Below are positions 35,551 to 43,007 of a DNA stretch of 64,000 nt, piece by piece; position 1 is the first letter of the stretch; each line of letters begins with the position of its first letter. This stretch comes from Paracoccus sediminicola (GTDB taxonomy: Bacteria > Pseudomonadota > Alphaproteobacteria > Rhodobacterales > Rhodobacteraceae), in the NCBI RefSeq assembly GCF_027912835.1, contig NZ_CP115768.1, positions 310,001-374,000 on the forward strand, read 5' to 3'. A model generated the notes under the pieces. The model worked only from the letters and a program-made list of their open reading frames with translations. It did not search any database and was not told the origin of the DNA. Made by a program: the position numbers and the translations under genes.

Positions 35551-35799
35551 GTGTCCGAACGTGCAATCGAGATCGTCGAGCTGGACAGGCGCTTTGGGAA
35601 TGATCCTGACGGGGTCGAGCTGAAGCGCCTCACGGAACGGCTTGAGGCAGGTAAAGGGCGTGTGGTCCAGGAGATGGGCCGTGGGGTGAGCACTGACGAA
35701 TATGCCCGGCTCTCCCTTCTCGCTCAGGCGTATGATGCTGGCATCGATGCGCTGCCGAAGCTGTGGGCATCCATCAATGAAGACCAAAACCCCTTGTAA
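35551..35799 (+). CDS. SctE-like needle chaperone candidate (82 aa)
   Basis: 82 aa when started at the GTG at 35551, which follows GGAGG by five bases; an in-frame ATG at 35527 lacks a ribosome-binding site. Helical and charged: RFGNDPDGVELKRLTERLEA, then MGRGVSTDEYARLSLLAQAYDAGIDALPKLW. The pattern D-P...L...L followed by G-S-EY...A resembles YscE-type (T3SS needle E) chaperones. It heads the second T3SS unit and directly precedes the 51-aa needle candidate, as yscE precedes yscF. Confidence 0.62.
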   Translation: MSERAIEIVELDRRFGNDPDGVELKRLTERLEAGKGRVVQEMGRGVSTDEYARLSLLAQAYDAGIDALPKLWASINEDQNPL

Positions 35800-35814
35800 A
35801 GAGAGAGTGCTACA

Positions 35815-35970
35815 ATGCTGAATATCGGTTCCTCGCTCGCTGAGATGAAGAAGATGCAGGAAACGGCTCTGGCCACCCAGACCGAAATCAACAAGCAGCA
35901 GATGCTGTTCAACAGCGCCATGGCCGCGAAAGACGCGTCCAAGAAGGCCTGGGACAAGGTAAGCGGGTAA
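35815..35970 (+). CDS. 51-aa helical protein, needle-subunit (SctF) candidate
   Basis: Too short for usual ORF cut-offs. ATG 35815 with AGAGAG upstream; TAA at 35968-35970. Begins MLNIGSSLAEMKKMQETALA and ends AMAAKDASKKAWDKVSG: a single amphipathic helix rich in Met, Ala, Gln and Lys, no Cys. Placed between a SctE-like gene and sctD, which is where sctF sits in E-F(-G) clusters. It is shorter than known needle proteins (about 60-85 aa) and lacks the loop Pro residues, so it could instead be another small secreted component. Confidence 0.5.
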   Translation: MLNIGSSLAEMKKMQETALATQTEINKQQMLFNSAMAAKDASKKAWDKVSG

Positions 35971-35986
35971 GTCTCCGTTGTCTTTC

Positions 35987-36008
35987 GGGCGCGGCTCCGG
36001 TCGCGCCC
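35987..36008 (+). other. Intercistronic hairpin between needle candidate and sctD
   Basis: Perfect 7-bp GC stem GGGCGCG (35987-35993) and CGCGCCC (36002-36008), eight-base loop, no following T run. Could stabilise the upstream mRNA or lower expression of downstream genes relative to a highly made needle subunit. Inference from position only. Confidence 0.4.
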
Positions 36009-36081
36009 ATTCCCGAATAATGCGTTTCGCGGTCCGGCCCGGCCGGATCGGGCGACGCGGTTAAGCGATGCGGTGTTACCC

Positions 36082-37059
36082 ATGACCAGCCAAGCGAAGC
36101 CCTTTTTGCTGACAGTTCTCAGCGGCCCCAATGCCGGCGCCACCGCCCGCATTGCCTCGGGTCGCTTTTCCATTGGCGGCGGAGAAAGCGACCGGATCGT
36201 GCTCTCGGGTCTGCCGGCCGATCGTCTGGCGCTGCGCCTGACGGATGATCGCGTGCGGCTGCGCCCCGCAGGTGCCGAGATCCGTTACGAGGATCATCAC
36301 AGCGGCGAGCTGCGGATTCTCCGGGCCGACAAGACCCATGAGGCCGAGTTGCCTGCGACGCTACGGCTCGATGCCGAAACGAGCATCCTGCTTTCGCGCA
36401 CCGGCGCGCATGGTCCGGCAAAGCGTGGCCTGCGGGCCGGTGCCGGTGCTGCCGGGCTGGCGCTGGCGGCGGGGTTGTGGATCGGTGCGCAATTCGGCGG
36501 TCCGGCGACGCCGGCCAATGCCGCCTTCAGCGCGGTCGAGAGCGCCGATACAGCGATTGCGGCTGCCGGCACTCCGGGCGTGGCAGACGCTACCGCGGAA
36601 GATTTCGAAACGACGACAACCGGCGCCGCGCGGCTTGTCGCCACCTCGCCCCGGCTGAGCTGCGATGCGGAATGCGTCGAGGGGATTTCGACAGAATTCC
36701 GCGCCCGGATGCGCGATGCCGGGCTGACCGGTCTGACGCTGCGCGCCGAGGATGGTGTGCTGCGCGTCGATGGCACGATGTCGGCTGAACAAGCTGGCGT
36801 CTGGCGCGAATTGAGGGCGAAATTCGAAGCCGAGAACGGGCAGAGCCTGCCGCTTGTCGCCCAGATCAGCGAGGGTCAGCCCAAGCCGGTTCTGGCGATC
36901 GCCTCTGTCTGGCTGGGTCAGGATCCCGAGATCCGCACCCGAAGCGGCGATGTGCTGCGCGTCGGCGATCAGACGGGCGATGGCTGGACGGTCGAGGCGA
37001 TCTCGCGCGGGGAGGTCGGTCTGGAGCGGGACGGCGAACAGATCAGCGTGCGGTTCTGA
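36082..37059 (+). CDS. sctD: SctD inner-membrane ring protein
   Basis: 325 aa from ATG 36082 (a GTG at 36073 is the alternative). N-terminal FHA-like domain (FLLTVLSGPNAGATARIASG, SIGGGESDRIVL) to about residue 95, a TM near 118-138 (AGAAGLALAAGLWIGAQFGG), and a periplasmic part with a BON-like repeat (LRAEDGVLRVDGTMSAEQAG) and a late DVLRVGDQTGDGWTVEAIS segment. This cytoplasmic-FHA, TM, periplasmic layout is that of SctD, shorter than YscD (about 420). Confidence 0.88.
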   Translation: MTSQAKPFLLTVLSGPNAGATARIASGRFSIGGGESDRIVLSGLPADRLALRLTDDRVRLRPAGAEIRYEDHHSGELRILRADKTHEAELPATLRLDAETSILLSRTGAHGPAKRGLRAGAGAAGLALAAGLWIGAQFGGPATPANAAFSAVESADTAIAAAGTPGVADATAEDFETTTTGAARLVATSPRLSCDAECVEGISTEFRARMRDAGLTGLTLRAEDGVLRVDGTMSAEQAGVWRELRAKFEAENGQSLPLVAQISEGQPKPVLAIASVWLGQDPEIRTRSGDVLRVGDQTGDGWTVEAISRGEVGLERDGEQISVRF

Positions 37060-37064
37060 GCGTC

Positions 37065-37415
37065 ATGGCCAACCAGATCACGCCCTTTCCGCCCACCCGC
37101 AGCCTTGCGCCAAGCCGGGCCGACCAGGCCCCGCGCCACAGCCCGGTTTCCGCCCCGCAACCCCCGCAACAGGGCGAGCCGCGTCGCAGCGAAGCGCCCG
37201 CCGAACGGCTTCAGGGCTTTGCTGCGATCATGCAGGACGGCCTGGGCCAGACGCGCCTGCCCAACGCGCTGGAGCTCGTCGCGGCGCTCGATGCCGCACG
37301 CGACCATGCGGCGATGGCGGATAAGGCCGTGCCGGGCCTGGGCAAGCTCGTCTCTGCGGTGATCGAGGACGAGTCGCGCAAGCTGGCCCGCTATCTCGAC
37401 CTGCGTGGCGTCTAG
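37065..37415 (+). CDS. SctX-like T3SS protein candidate (116 aa)
   Basis: 116 aa, ATG 37065. Pro/Arg-rich disordered first half, then a helical second half (LPNALELVAALDAARDHAAMA, GLGKLVSAVIEDESRKLARYL). Size, disordered start and helical C-terminus fit SctX, and the order is X-like, TPR protein, sctV, as in yscX-yscY-yscV. Sequence similarity is not obvious to me. A degenerate ruler (SctP) is another idea, but it is very short for that. Confidence 0.5.
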   Translation: MANQITPFPPTRSLAPSRADQAPRHSPVSAPQPPQQGEPRRSEAPAERLQGFAAIMQDGLGQTRLPNALELVAALDAARDHAAMADKAVPGLGKLVSAVIEDESRKLARYLDLRGV

Positions 37416-37430
37416 CCGGATCGGAACGAC

Positions 37431-37940
37431 GTGTCTCAGCTTCCTCAGTCCCTCCCCATAGATGCGCGCTATCTCGACGACGAGCTTTACGCCGATACGC
37501 CAGAGATCACCGATCTGAGCGGCTGGAGTTTCGACGACGCTGGCACCGGCTGGGCTGGGCGGGATGAAACGCTGCCGCGCGAACATGGGCGGACGCTTGC
37601 CGGGCTCGGGCTGGTCTATCTGCGTCATAACCATCCGGCGCGGGCGATGGTGCTGGGTCTTGCGGCAATGTCGATGGGCGATCTGCGCCCGGCCACAATC
37701 CTCATGGTCGGCGAGGCGATGCTGGCTGCGGGCGATCCCGAACAGGCGCTGAGCGTGCTGAGCCGGTTCGACCGCGATGACGGGCTGGAAGAGACGCCTA
37801 GCCAGGCCGAACGCGCGGCGCGGCATTATCTCGCGGCGCGAGTGCTCTATCGGCGCGGAAATATCGAGGCCGCGCAGGACGAAATGGCCATCGCGCGCAA
37901 GATCGCAGCAACCGGCGCATCGGCCGGAGACGCGCCATGA
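37431..37940 (+). CDS. TPR protein, SctY-like chaperone candidate
   Basis: 169 aa; GTG start at 37431. TPR units in LAGLGLVYLRHNHPARAMVLGLAAMSMGD, MVGEAMLAAGDPEQALSVLSRF and HYLAARVLYRRGNIEAAQDEM. ATGA overlap with sctV. In systems with SctX/SctY, the TPR chaperone SctY binds SctX and both bind SctV; direct placement before sctV suggests the same. Confidence 0.62.
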   Translation: MSQLPQSLPIDARYLDDELYADTPEITDLSGWSFDDAGTGWAGRDETLPREHGRTLAGLGLVYLRHNHPARAMVLGLAAMSMGDLRPATILMVGEAMLAAGDPEQALSVLSRFDRDDGLEETPSQAERAARHYLAARVLYRRGNIEAAQDEMAIARKIAATGASAGDAP

Positions 37941-39991
37941 ACCTCGTCACCGGGTTTCTGCGTCGCGTGACCGCCAGCCAGGACTTGGCGCTTGTGGTGC
38001 TGCTGATCCTGATCGTGTTCATGATCGTGCTGCCGCTGCCGACCTGGCTGATCGATCTGGCAATCGGCTTCAACCTGTCGCTTTCGGTGCTGATCCTCAT
38101 CGTCGCGGTCTATCTGCGCAATCCCGTTTCGCTTTCGACGCTGCCGGCGATCCTTCTCTTTGCGACGCTGTTCAGGCTGGCCATCGGCATCTCGACCACG
38201 CGGATGATCCTGTTGCAGGCGGATGCCGGGCGCATCGTCGAGACCTTCGGGGAATTCGTGCTCGGCGGTTCGCTGGTGGTCGGCATCGTGGTGTTTCTCA
38301 TCATCACCATCGTGCAGTTCATCGTCATCACCAAAGGATCCGAGCGTGTGGCCGAGGTCTCGGCGCGGTTCTCGCTCGACGCGCTGCCGGGGCGGCAGAT
38401 GTCCATCGACAGCGACATGCGCGCGGGCGAGATCGACATGGCCGAGGCGCGACGCCGCCGCGAAGCATTGCAGATGGAAAGCGAATTCTACGGTGCCATG
38501 GACGGCGCGATGAAATTCGTGAAGGGCGACGCGATTGCCGGGCTGATCATCATTGCGGTGAATATTCTGGGCGGGCTTGGCGTCGGCGTCGGGCAGAACG
38601 GGATGAGTTTCCCCGACGCGCTGCAACTCTATTCGGTGCTGACCGTCGGTGACGGGATGGTCAGCCAGATCCCGGCGCTCATCATCGCGATCAGCTCGGG
38701 CATCGTCATCACCCGGATCACGCATGAGGGATCGTCGGATCTCGGCCGCGATATTGCCGCACAGATCGGTGGCAGCGCGCGCCCGCTCTATGTCGCCGCG
38801 GTCGTGTTGCTGGGTTTCGCCGCGATCCCGGGCTTCCCGACCCTGACCTTCATCGCACTTTCGGCGGCCTTCGCGGTGGCCGGGCTGCTCGCCTCGCGCC
38901 GCGCCCGTGCGAGCGACGAGGCCGCGCTGGAGGCCAATCAGGGCCGGGTGGAAACGCGGCAGGATCTGCTGATGGTGCCGATGCCGCCGGTGCAGCTTTC
39001 GGTCGGCTCGGGGATACTGGGCAGTGTCGAGCGCGGGGCATTCGAGGATGCCGCGCTGCGTGAGCGCACGCGGCTCTTCGACGAACTCGGCGTGCCATTT
39101 CCACGGCTTCAGCTTTCCGCCGATCCGGCGATGCCCGAGGATCGCTGGCAGTTGCGGGTCGAGAATGTGCCGGTGGCCGAAGGTCAGATGCCGGTGCGCA
39201 AATTGCGGCTGACCGATCAGCCCGATGCGGCGCGCATCGCCGGGGCGCCGGTCGAACGCGGAGGCGACGCAGCGGCGGATCTGCAAGGCTGGTGGTGCCC
39301 GCAGGATGCGGCGAACGATCTGCGCCGCGCCGGTATCCCGTTTCAGACCCCGTCCGACGCGCTTGTCCGCATGGTCGGCACCCGCCTGCCGCGTCATGCC
39401 GCCGAATTTCTCGGTGTGCAGGAGGTCAGCGCGCTGCTTTCCGCAACCGAGGCCCGCTATGCCAGCCTCGTCGCCGAGGCACAGAAGGCGCTGCCCTTGC
39501 AGAAGATCGCGGCAGTGCTGCGCCGTCTGGTGGAGGAGGAGATCCCGATCCGCAACATGCGGATCGTTCTGGAAACCATCGTGGACTGGGCCCCGCGCGA
39601 GAAAGACCCGGAACTTCTGGCCGAATATGTTCGCGCCGCGCTCGCCCGGCAGATCAGCTTCAAATATGCCGACGAGGATCGCCTCATCCCGGCCTATGTC
39701 GTCGAAGCGGATATCGAGGAAACGATTCGCGGCGCCATCCGTCAGGCGCCCTCCGGCGTCTATCTTGCGCTCGAGGCGCAGCAATCGCGCAAGCTTCTCG
39801 ATACGCTGAAATCCGCGGTCGGCGATGTGTCCGGCCATGTCCGCCCACCGGTGTTTCTGTCCAGTATGGATATTCGCCGGTTCCTGCGCCGCTTCCTGGC
39901 CAATCACGACATCAACCTTGCGGTGATGTCGCACAAGGAAGTCGCGCCCAATTACAAGGTCCAACCTCTCGCCATGTTGACAATCAAATGA
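37937..39991 (+). CDS. sctV: SctV major export apparatus protein
   Basis: 684 aa. About seven to eight TM segments to residue 315. The FHIPEP signature is present as RNPVSLSTLPAILLFATLFRLAIGISTTRMIL, followed by FSLDALPGRQMSIDSDMRAG in the FHIPEP loop. The C-terminal domain (about 345-684) forms the nonameric export ring and includes EIPIRNMRIVLETIVDWAP. ATGA overlaps on both sides, including with the downstream secretin, so SctV and the outer-membrane pore are translationally coupled. Confidence 0.96.
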   Translation: MNLVTGFLRRVTASQDLALVVLLILIVFMIVLPLPTWLIDLAIGFNLSLSVLILIVAVYLRNPVSLSTLPAILLFATLFRLAIGISTTRMILLQADAGRIVETFGEFVLGGSLVVGIVVFLIITIVQFIVITKGSERVAEVSARFSLDALPGRQMSIDSDMRAGEIDMAEARRRREALQMESEFYGAMDGAMKFVKGDAIAGLIIIAVNILGGLGVGVGQNGMSFPDALQLYSVLTVGDGMVSQIPALIIAISSGIVITRITHEGSSDLGRDIAAQIGGSARPLYVAAVVLLGFAAIPGFPTLTFIALSAAFAVAGLLASRRARASDEAALEANQGRVETRQDLLMVPMPPVQLSVGSGILGSVERGAFEDAALRERTRLFDELGVPFPRLQLSADPAMPEDRWQLRVENVPVAEGQMPVRKLRLTDQPDAARIAGAPVERGGDAAADLQGWWCPQDAANDLRRAGIPFQTPSDALVRMVGTRLPRHAAEFLGVQEVSALLSATEARYASLVAEAQKALPLQKIAAVLRRLVEEEIPIRNMRIVLETIVDWAPREKDPELLAEYVRAALARQISFKYADEDRLIPAYVVEADIEETIRGAIRQAPSGVYLALEAQQSRKLLDTLKSAVGDVSGHVRPPVFLSSMDIRRFLRRFLANHDINLAVMSHKEVAPNYKVQPLAMLTIK

Positions 39992-41229
39992 ACCAGTTGA
40001 TCCGTTTACCGCTTTCCCTGGCCCTCGGCGCCATTCTCGTCATGATGATGCTGACGACCGATGCCGTGGCCCAGACCCGCATGGTCATCACCGAAGGAGA
40101 GGGCCGCGCCATCGACCTTCCCGCCGGGACCGAGACGGTCTTCGTCGCCGATCCCAGCATCGCCGACGCGCAGGCCATGGCTCCCGGCTCGATCTATGTG
40201 ACCGGGATGTCTTCGGGACGCACAAATCTCGTCTTGAGTGACATCAACAATAACCAGATCGGCACCTACACGATCGAGGTGCAGGCCGCTGGCGGCGGTG
40301 CCGGGGCATTGCTGGATGACGGTTTGTCGGCGCAGCAGCGCGAGAATGTCGTCATCATTTCGGGGAATGCGGGCAATGTGAACGCGGCGCGCTCAGTTGC
40401 GGCGGCGCAGGGCGCGTTCGAATCCCAAGGGCTCCAGGTGCAGGACCAGACCAGCTATAGCGGCGGCACGCAGGTTTCGCTGCGGGTGCGCTTTGTCGAG
40501 GCATCGCGCAACGATCTGCAACGGCTGGGTGTCAATCTTGCTGCGCTCGGATCGTCGTCCGGCGGGCCGCTGCGGGTGACCACGGGGCTGGCCGATCCGA
40601 GCGGCTTCATCGGCGGCGGCAGCGCGGGCGGGCCGGCCATCGGAGGCGCGGCGACGTCGGGCAGCTTCACCATCGACACGCTGATCGACGCGCTGGAAAC
40701 ACGCGGCGCGGTGCAAATCCTGTCCGAGCCGACGCTGACGACCACCTCTGGCACGCGGGCCAGCTTTCGCGCCGGGGGCGAGATCGCCTATCCGATCAAT
40801 CAGGGCGACGGGGTGATCTCGGCCGGGTTCAAGGAATATGGCGTGTCCATCGATTTCACCCCGACCATCCTGCCCAATAATCGCATCGCCATCGAGGTTC
40901 AGCCCGAGGTGAGCTTTCTCGACGCCTCGAGCTCTGTCTCGGTCGAGGGGTTTCAGGTGCCGGGCGTCTCGGTGCGCCGGGCCGATACGACGGTCGAGGT
41001 GGCCAGCGGCCAGACCTTCGCGATTGCCGGGCTGTACGAACAATTCTCCGAAAACGAATCGCAGGGCGTGCCGGGCTTCGGCAATGTGCTTGGAAATAAT
41101 TCCCGCACCCGGCGCGAGCGCGAGCTGATCATCTTCATCACGCCCTATCTCTCGGAAGCGCGTGACGTCGCGCAGCCACGTGCACAGCGCCGCGCGCCGC
41201 AAGCCAGCGTGGGGTTCATGACACGATGA
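39988..41229 (+). CDS. Full-length secretin of CpaC/RcpA (Tad) type, probable T3SS outer-membrane pore
   Basis: 413 aa from ATG 39988, overlapping the sctV stop (ATGA). Signal peptide ending AVAQ. Pilus-assembly N-terminal domain (about 30-105: ITEGEGRAIDLPAGTETVFV, DPSIADAQAMAPGSIYVTG), BON-like segment (NVVIISGNAGNVNAARSVAA), then the secretin pore (about 165-395) with ALETRGAVQILSEPTLTTTSG, YGVSIDFTPTIL and ELIIFITPYLSEA. This layout is that of Tad pilus CpaC/RcpA, not canonical SctC. No Tad motor, platform or pilin genes lie in the window, so it most likely serves the T3SS together with the N0/N1 protein at 23717, like RhcC2. Confidence 0.88.
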   Translation: MNQLIRLPLSLALGAILVMMMLTTDAVAQTRMVITEGEGRAIDLPAGTETVFVADPSIADAQAMAPGSIYVTGMSSGRTNLVLSDINNNQIGTYTIEVQAAGGGAGALLDDGLSAQQRENVVIISGNAGNVNAARSVAAAQGAFESQGLQVQDQTSYSGGTQVSLRVRFVEASRNDLQRLGVNLAALGSSSGGPLRVTTGLADPSGFIGGGSAGGPAIGGAATSGSFTIDTLIDALETRGAVQILSEPTLTTTSGTRASFRAGGEIAYPINQGDGVISAGFKEYGVSIDFTPTILPNNRIAIEVQPEVSFLDASSSVSVEGFQVPGVSVRRADTTVEVASGQTFAIAGLYEQFSENESQGVPGFGNVLGNNSRTRRERELIIFITPYLSEARDVAQPRAQRRAPQASVGFMTR

Positions 41230-41645
41230 AAAGGCTTATATTCCTTGCCCCGCTGATGCTCGCCGCCTGTGCCGAGCCGATGATCAAGGATTCGGATGTG
41301 ATCCGGAATGCAGCCGATCCCGCCTATACCTATAGCGAGGGCGGCCAGATCATCCCCAGCTCATGCCTGGGCCGGGCCTCCAGCTATTCCGGCACGGCCT
41401 CGGCCTGTCAACGCGACGTGGCCTTTGCCCGGCAGGTGGTGAATCCGTCGGATCTCGTCGCGCCGCGTCCGGCCGGTCCGCCGCCAGCGGGGCCCGTGGG
41501 CCGCGCCGTTGATAGCTATGTCAATCCAGAGCCGCCGATCACCTCAGGGGTGCCGGATGTGCCGGGTTCTGCACCGACGGGACGGATGCTGACAGGGCAG
41601 GGCGGGGCGCCTTACGACCCATACGCGCCACAGATGCCATATTAG
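41226..41645 (+). CDS. CpaD/RcpB-like lipoprotein
   Basis: 139 aa, ATGA overlap with the secretin. Signal and lipobox MKRLIFLAPLMLAAC (Cys15). The segment ACQRDVAFARQVVNPSDLVAPR (about 60-82), followed by GPVGRAVDSY, resembles the conserved CpaD block (Cys...N/D-LA...V-x-x-P-x-DL-x-x-PR...Y). The C-terminal 45 residues are Pro/Gly-rich. CpaD/RcpB is an outer-membrane partner of the Tad secretin, which strengthens the view of a borrowed Tad module. Confidence 0.68.
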   Translation: MKRLIFLAPLMLAACAEPMIKDSDVIRNAADPAYTYSEGGQIIPSSCLGRASSYSGTASACQRDVAFARQVVNPSDLVAPRPAGPPPAGPVGRAVDSYVNPEPPITSGVPDVPGSAPTGRMLTGQGGAPYDPYAPQMPY

Positions 41646-41691
41646 AGTGGTTTGGCGGCCGGATGGCTGCCGCCGCCCGTCGCGCATGATC

Positions 41692-42435
41692 TCAGCTTGC
41701 CAGCACGCCAAAGGCGTCCATGCCCTTGGTCCGGGCGCGGCGGCCAAGGGTCAGGATCTCGTTGATCTCATCCGATCCCAGCCCAAGCTGCGCGCCATCC
41801 TGCCGGGCGAAGGCGTCATAACCGGTCATGCCGCCGACAAGAACCAGATTTCGCCGATGCGAATAGGTCGAATCCGGCGCGAATGCGGCAGCGCGTGCGA
41901 TCGCATAGGCTTCGGGATCGCCTGACAGCCCGCCGACAATCGCGATATTGGTGCGCACATCCAGATTGCGCGGCGCCGTCGCACTGGCGGCATCCAGAAC
42001 CTGCCGCGCTTCCGAGAGCCTGTTCAGCCCTGCCAGCGCGCCAGCCCTTAGCAGGGTCGAGCGGATATCGGTGCCTCCGGCCTGCCGCACGGTCTCGAGC
42101 GCGCCGGAATAATCCCCGAGCGCGAGCTGGCCTTCGCCGAAGCCAAGCCGCGCCTGCCGATCCGTCGAATCGACGAGAAGCGCCTCGCGATAGGCCCCCA
42201 TCGCCTCGCTCCAATTGCCGCTTTCCGCCTGCATGTCGCCGATATTGCGCAGCGCCGCCGAGTCGTTCGGATCGCGTTGAAGATCCCCGCGCAACTCGGC
42301 CAGCCGCTGCGTCGATGTGGTCAGCGCGGAAGGATCCTGCCCGAAATTCGGATCGGCACAGCCAGCCAGCGCGGTCAGGACGGCAAGAAGGGGCGCGTGG
42401 CGCGGGCGGACGAAACTGAAAACTGGATATGACAT
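41692..42435 (-). CDS. TadD-like TPR lipoprotein
   Basis: 247 aa. Signal with lipobox LTALAGC (Cys26). TPR repeats: RDPNDSAALRNIGDMQAESG, EAMGAYREALLVDSTDRQARL, GEGQLALGDYSGALETV. The later part (NLVLVGGMTGYDAFARQDG, near 205-223) matches the TadD end region. TadD-type proteins are secretin pilotins or assembly factors in Tad systems. Convergent to the T3SS unit, 46 bp from the CpaD-like gene. Confidence 0.78.
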   Translation of the reverse strand: MSYPVFSFVRPRHAPLLAVLTALAGCADPNFGQDPSALTTSTQRLAELRGDLQRDPNDSAALRNIGDMQAESGNWSEAMGAYREALLVDSTDRQARLGFGEGQLALGDYSGALETVRQAGGTDIRSTLLRAGALAGLNRLSEARQVLDAASATAPRNLDVRTNIAIVGGLSGDPEAYAIARAAAFAPDSTYSHRRNLVLVGGMTGYDAFARQDGAQLGLGSDEINEILTLGRRARTKGMDAFGVLAS

Positions 42436-42924
42436 GACAAGACCCGGATTTTACTGCTTACTTGATAGTTGAGCCGCAGGCTTCTTTTCCACAGAATTAT
42501 GACGTTTGGGAAACAGCCGAAGGCGGGACACCGCTATTCTGACAGGTCTTTCCGCGGTTTCTTGCCGATGCGGACCAAGTTGCGTGTGGTGGCAGTCAGG
42601 TCGTCGCGGGAAAGTTGTGAATGCATGATCCCGCCGCTGCGCCATATACATGCCGGGGAATCAGCGCGCCGCGTGCGGCAGCATCCATGCAGGCCAACTC
42701 ACCAGAAGGCGCCGATCCGACTTGGCCTGTTCAAACCCTGCCACACGCCAGATCGGCCGGTTCAACGGGTTTCTTTTCGTCAAAGATAAACACGCGCGCG
42801 GCAGTTCGCGGTCGTCCGGGCAGCGCTCGCGCCCGGAAACATGCGGGACCGCAGGCCTCGGCGCGGCGGCAGCCTAACTTTCTGGACAGAAATGATTTTA
42901 TCGGCTTCGCCTCGTGGCGCGTTC
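42436..42924. other. Upstream part of the 572-bp intergenic region before phoA
   Basis: The gap runs to 43007; the Pho boxes within it are listed separately. This part holds an AT-richer patch near 42450-42560, next to the TadD-like gene, that could carry its promoter. Several open frames cross the region, but none has a convincing ribosome-binding site or protein-like composition. No RNA gene recognised. Confidence 0.4.
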
Positions 42925-42964
42925 TTGTCACCCGAGCTCCGCAAAACTGTCAGACCGCTGTTAC
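42925..42964 (+). promoter_or_regulatory. Pho-box array upstream of phoA
   Basis: CTGTCAG-ACCG-CTGTTAC at 42947-42964 fits the PhoB consensus of two CTGTCAT-like heptamers with 4-bp spacers. Going upstream in the same 11-bp phase are GCTCCGC (42936, poor) and TTGTCAC (42925, good). It lies 44 bp before the phoA start. Predicts phosphate-starvation induction by PhoB. Confidence 0.75.
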
Positions 42965-43007
42965 AGGGCGCTGCCATGTACCGCGTCGAACAACTCCGGA
43001 GACCGCC

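Noticed and set aside
37847..39964. 705-codon minus-strand open frame opposite sctV
   Set aside because: Same reason: Asp/His/Arg/Gln-rich shadow of the well-conserved sctV gene.
39988..42435. A Tad pilus locus
   Set aside because: Only CpaC-, CpaD- and TadD-like genes are present. No Flp pilin, prepilin peptidase, TadA ATPase, TadB/C or TadZ is in the window, and the secretin overlaps sctV.
42451..42651. 66-codon minus-strand frame in the phoA upstream region
   Set aside because: No ribosome-binding site, basic low-information product, overlaps probable promoter sequence.
42621..43007. In-frame extension of phoA upstream of 43008
   Set aside because: The extension lacks coding character and would bury a good signal peptide; the Pho boxes lie inside it.
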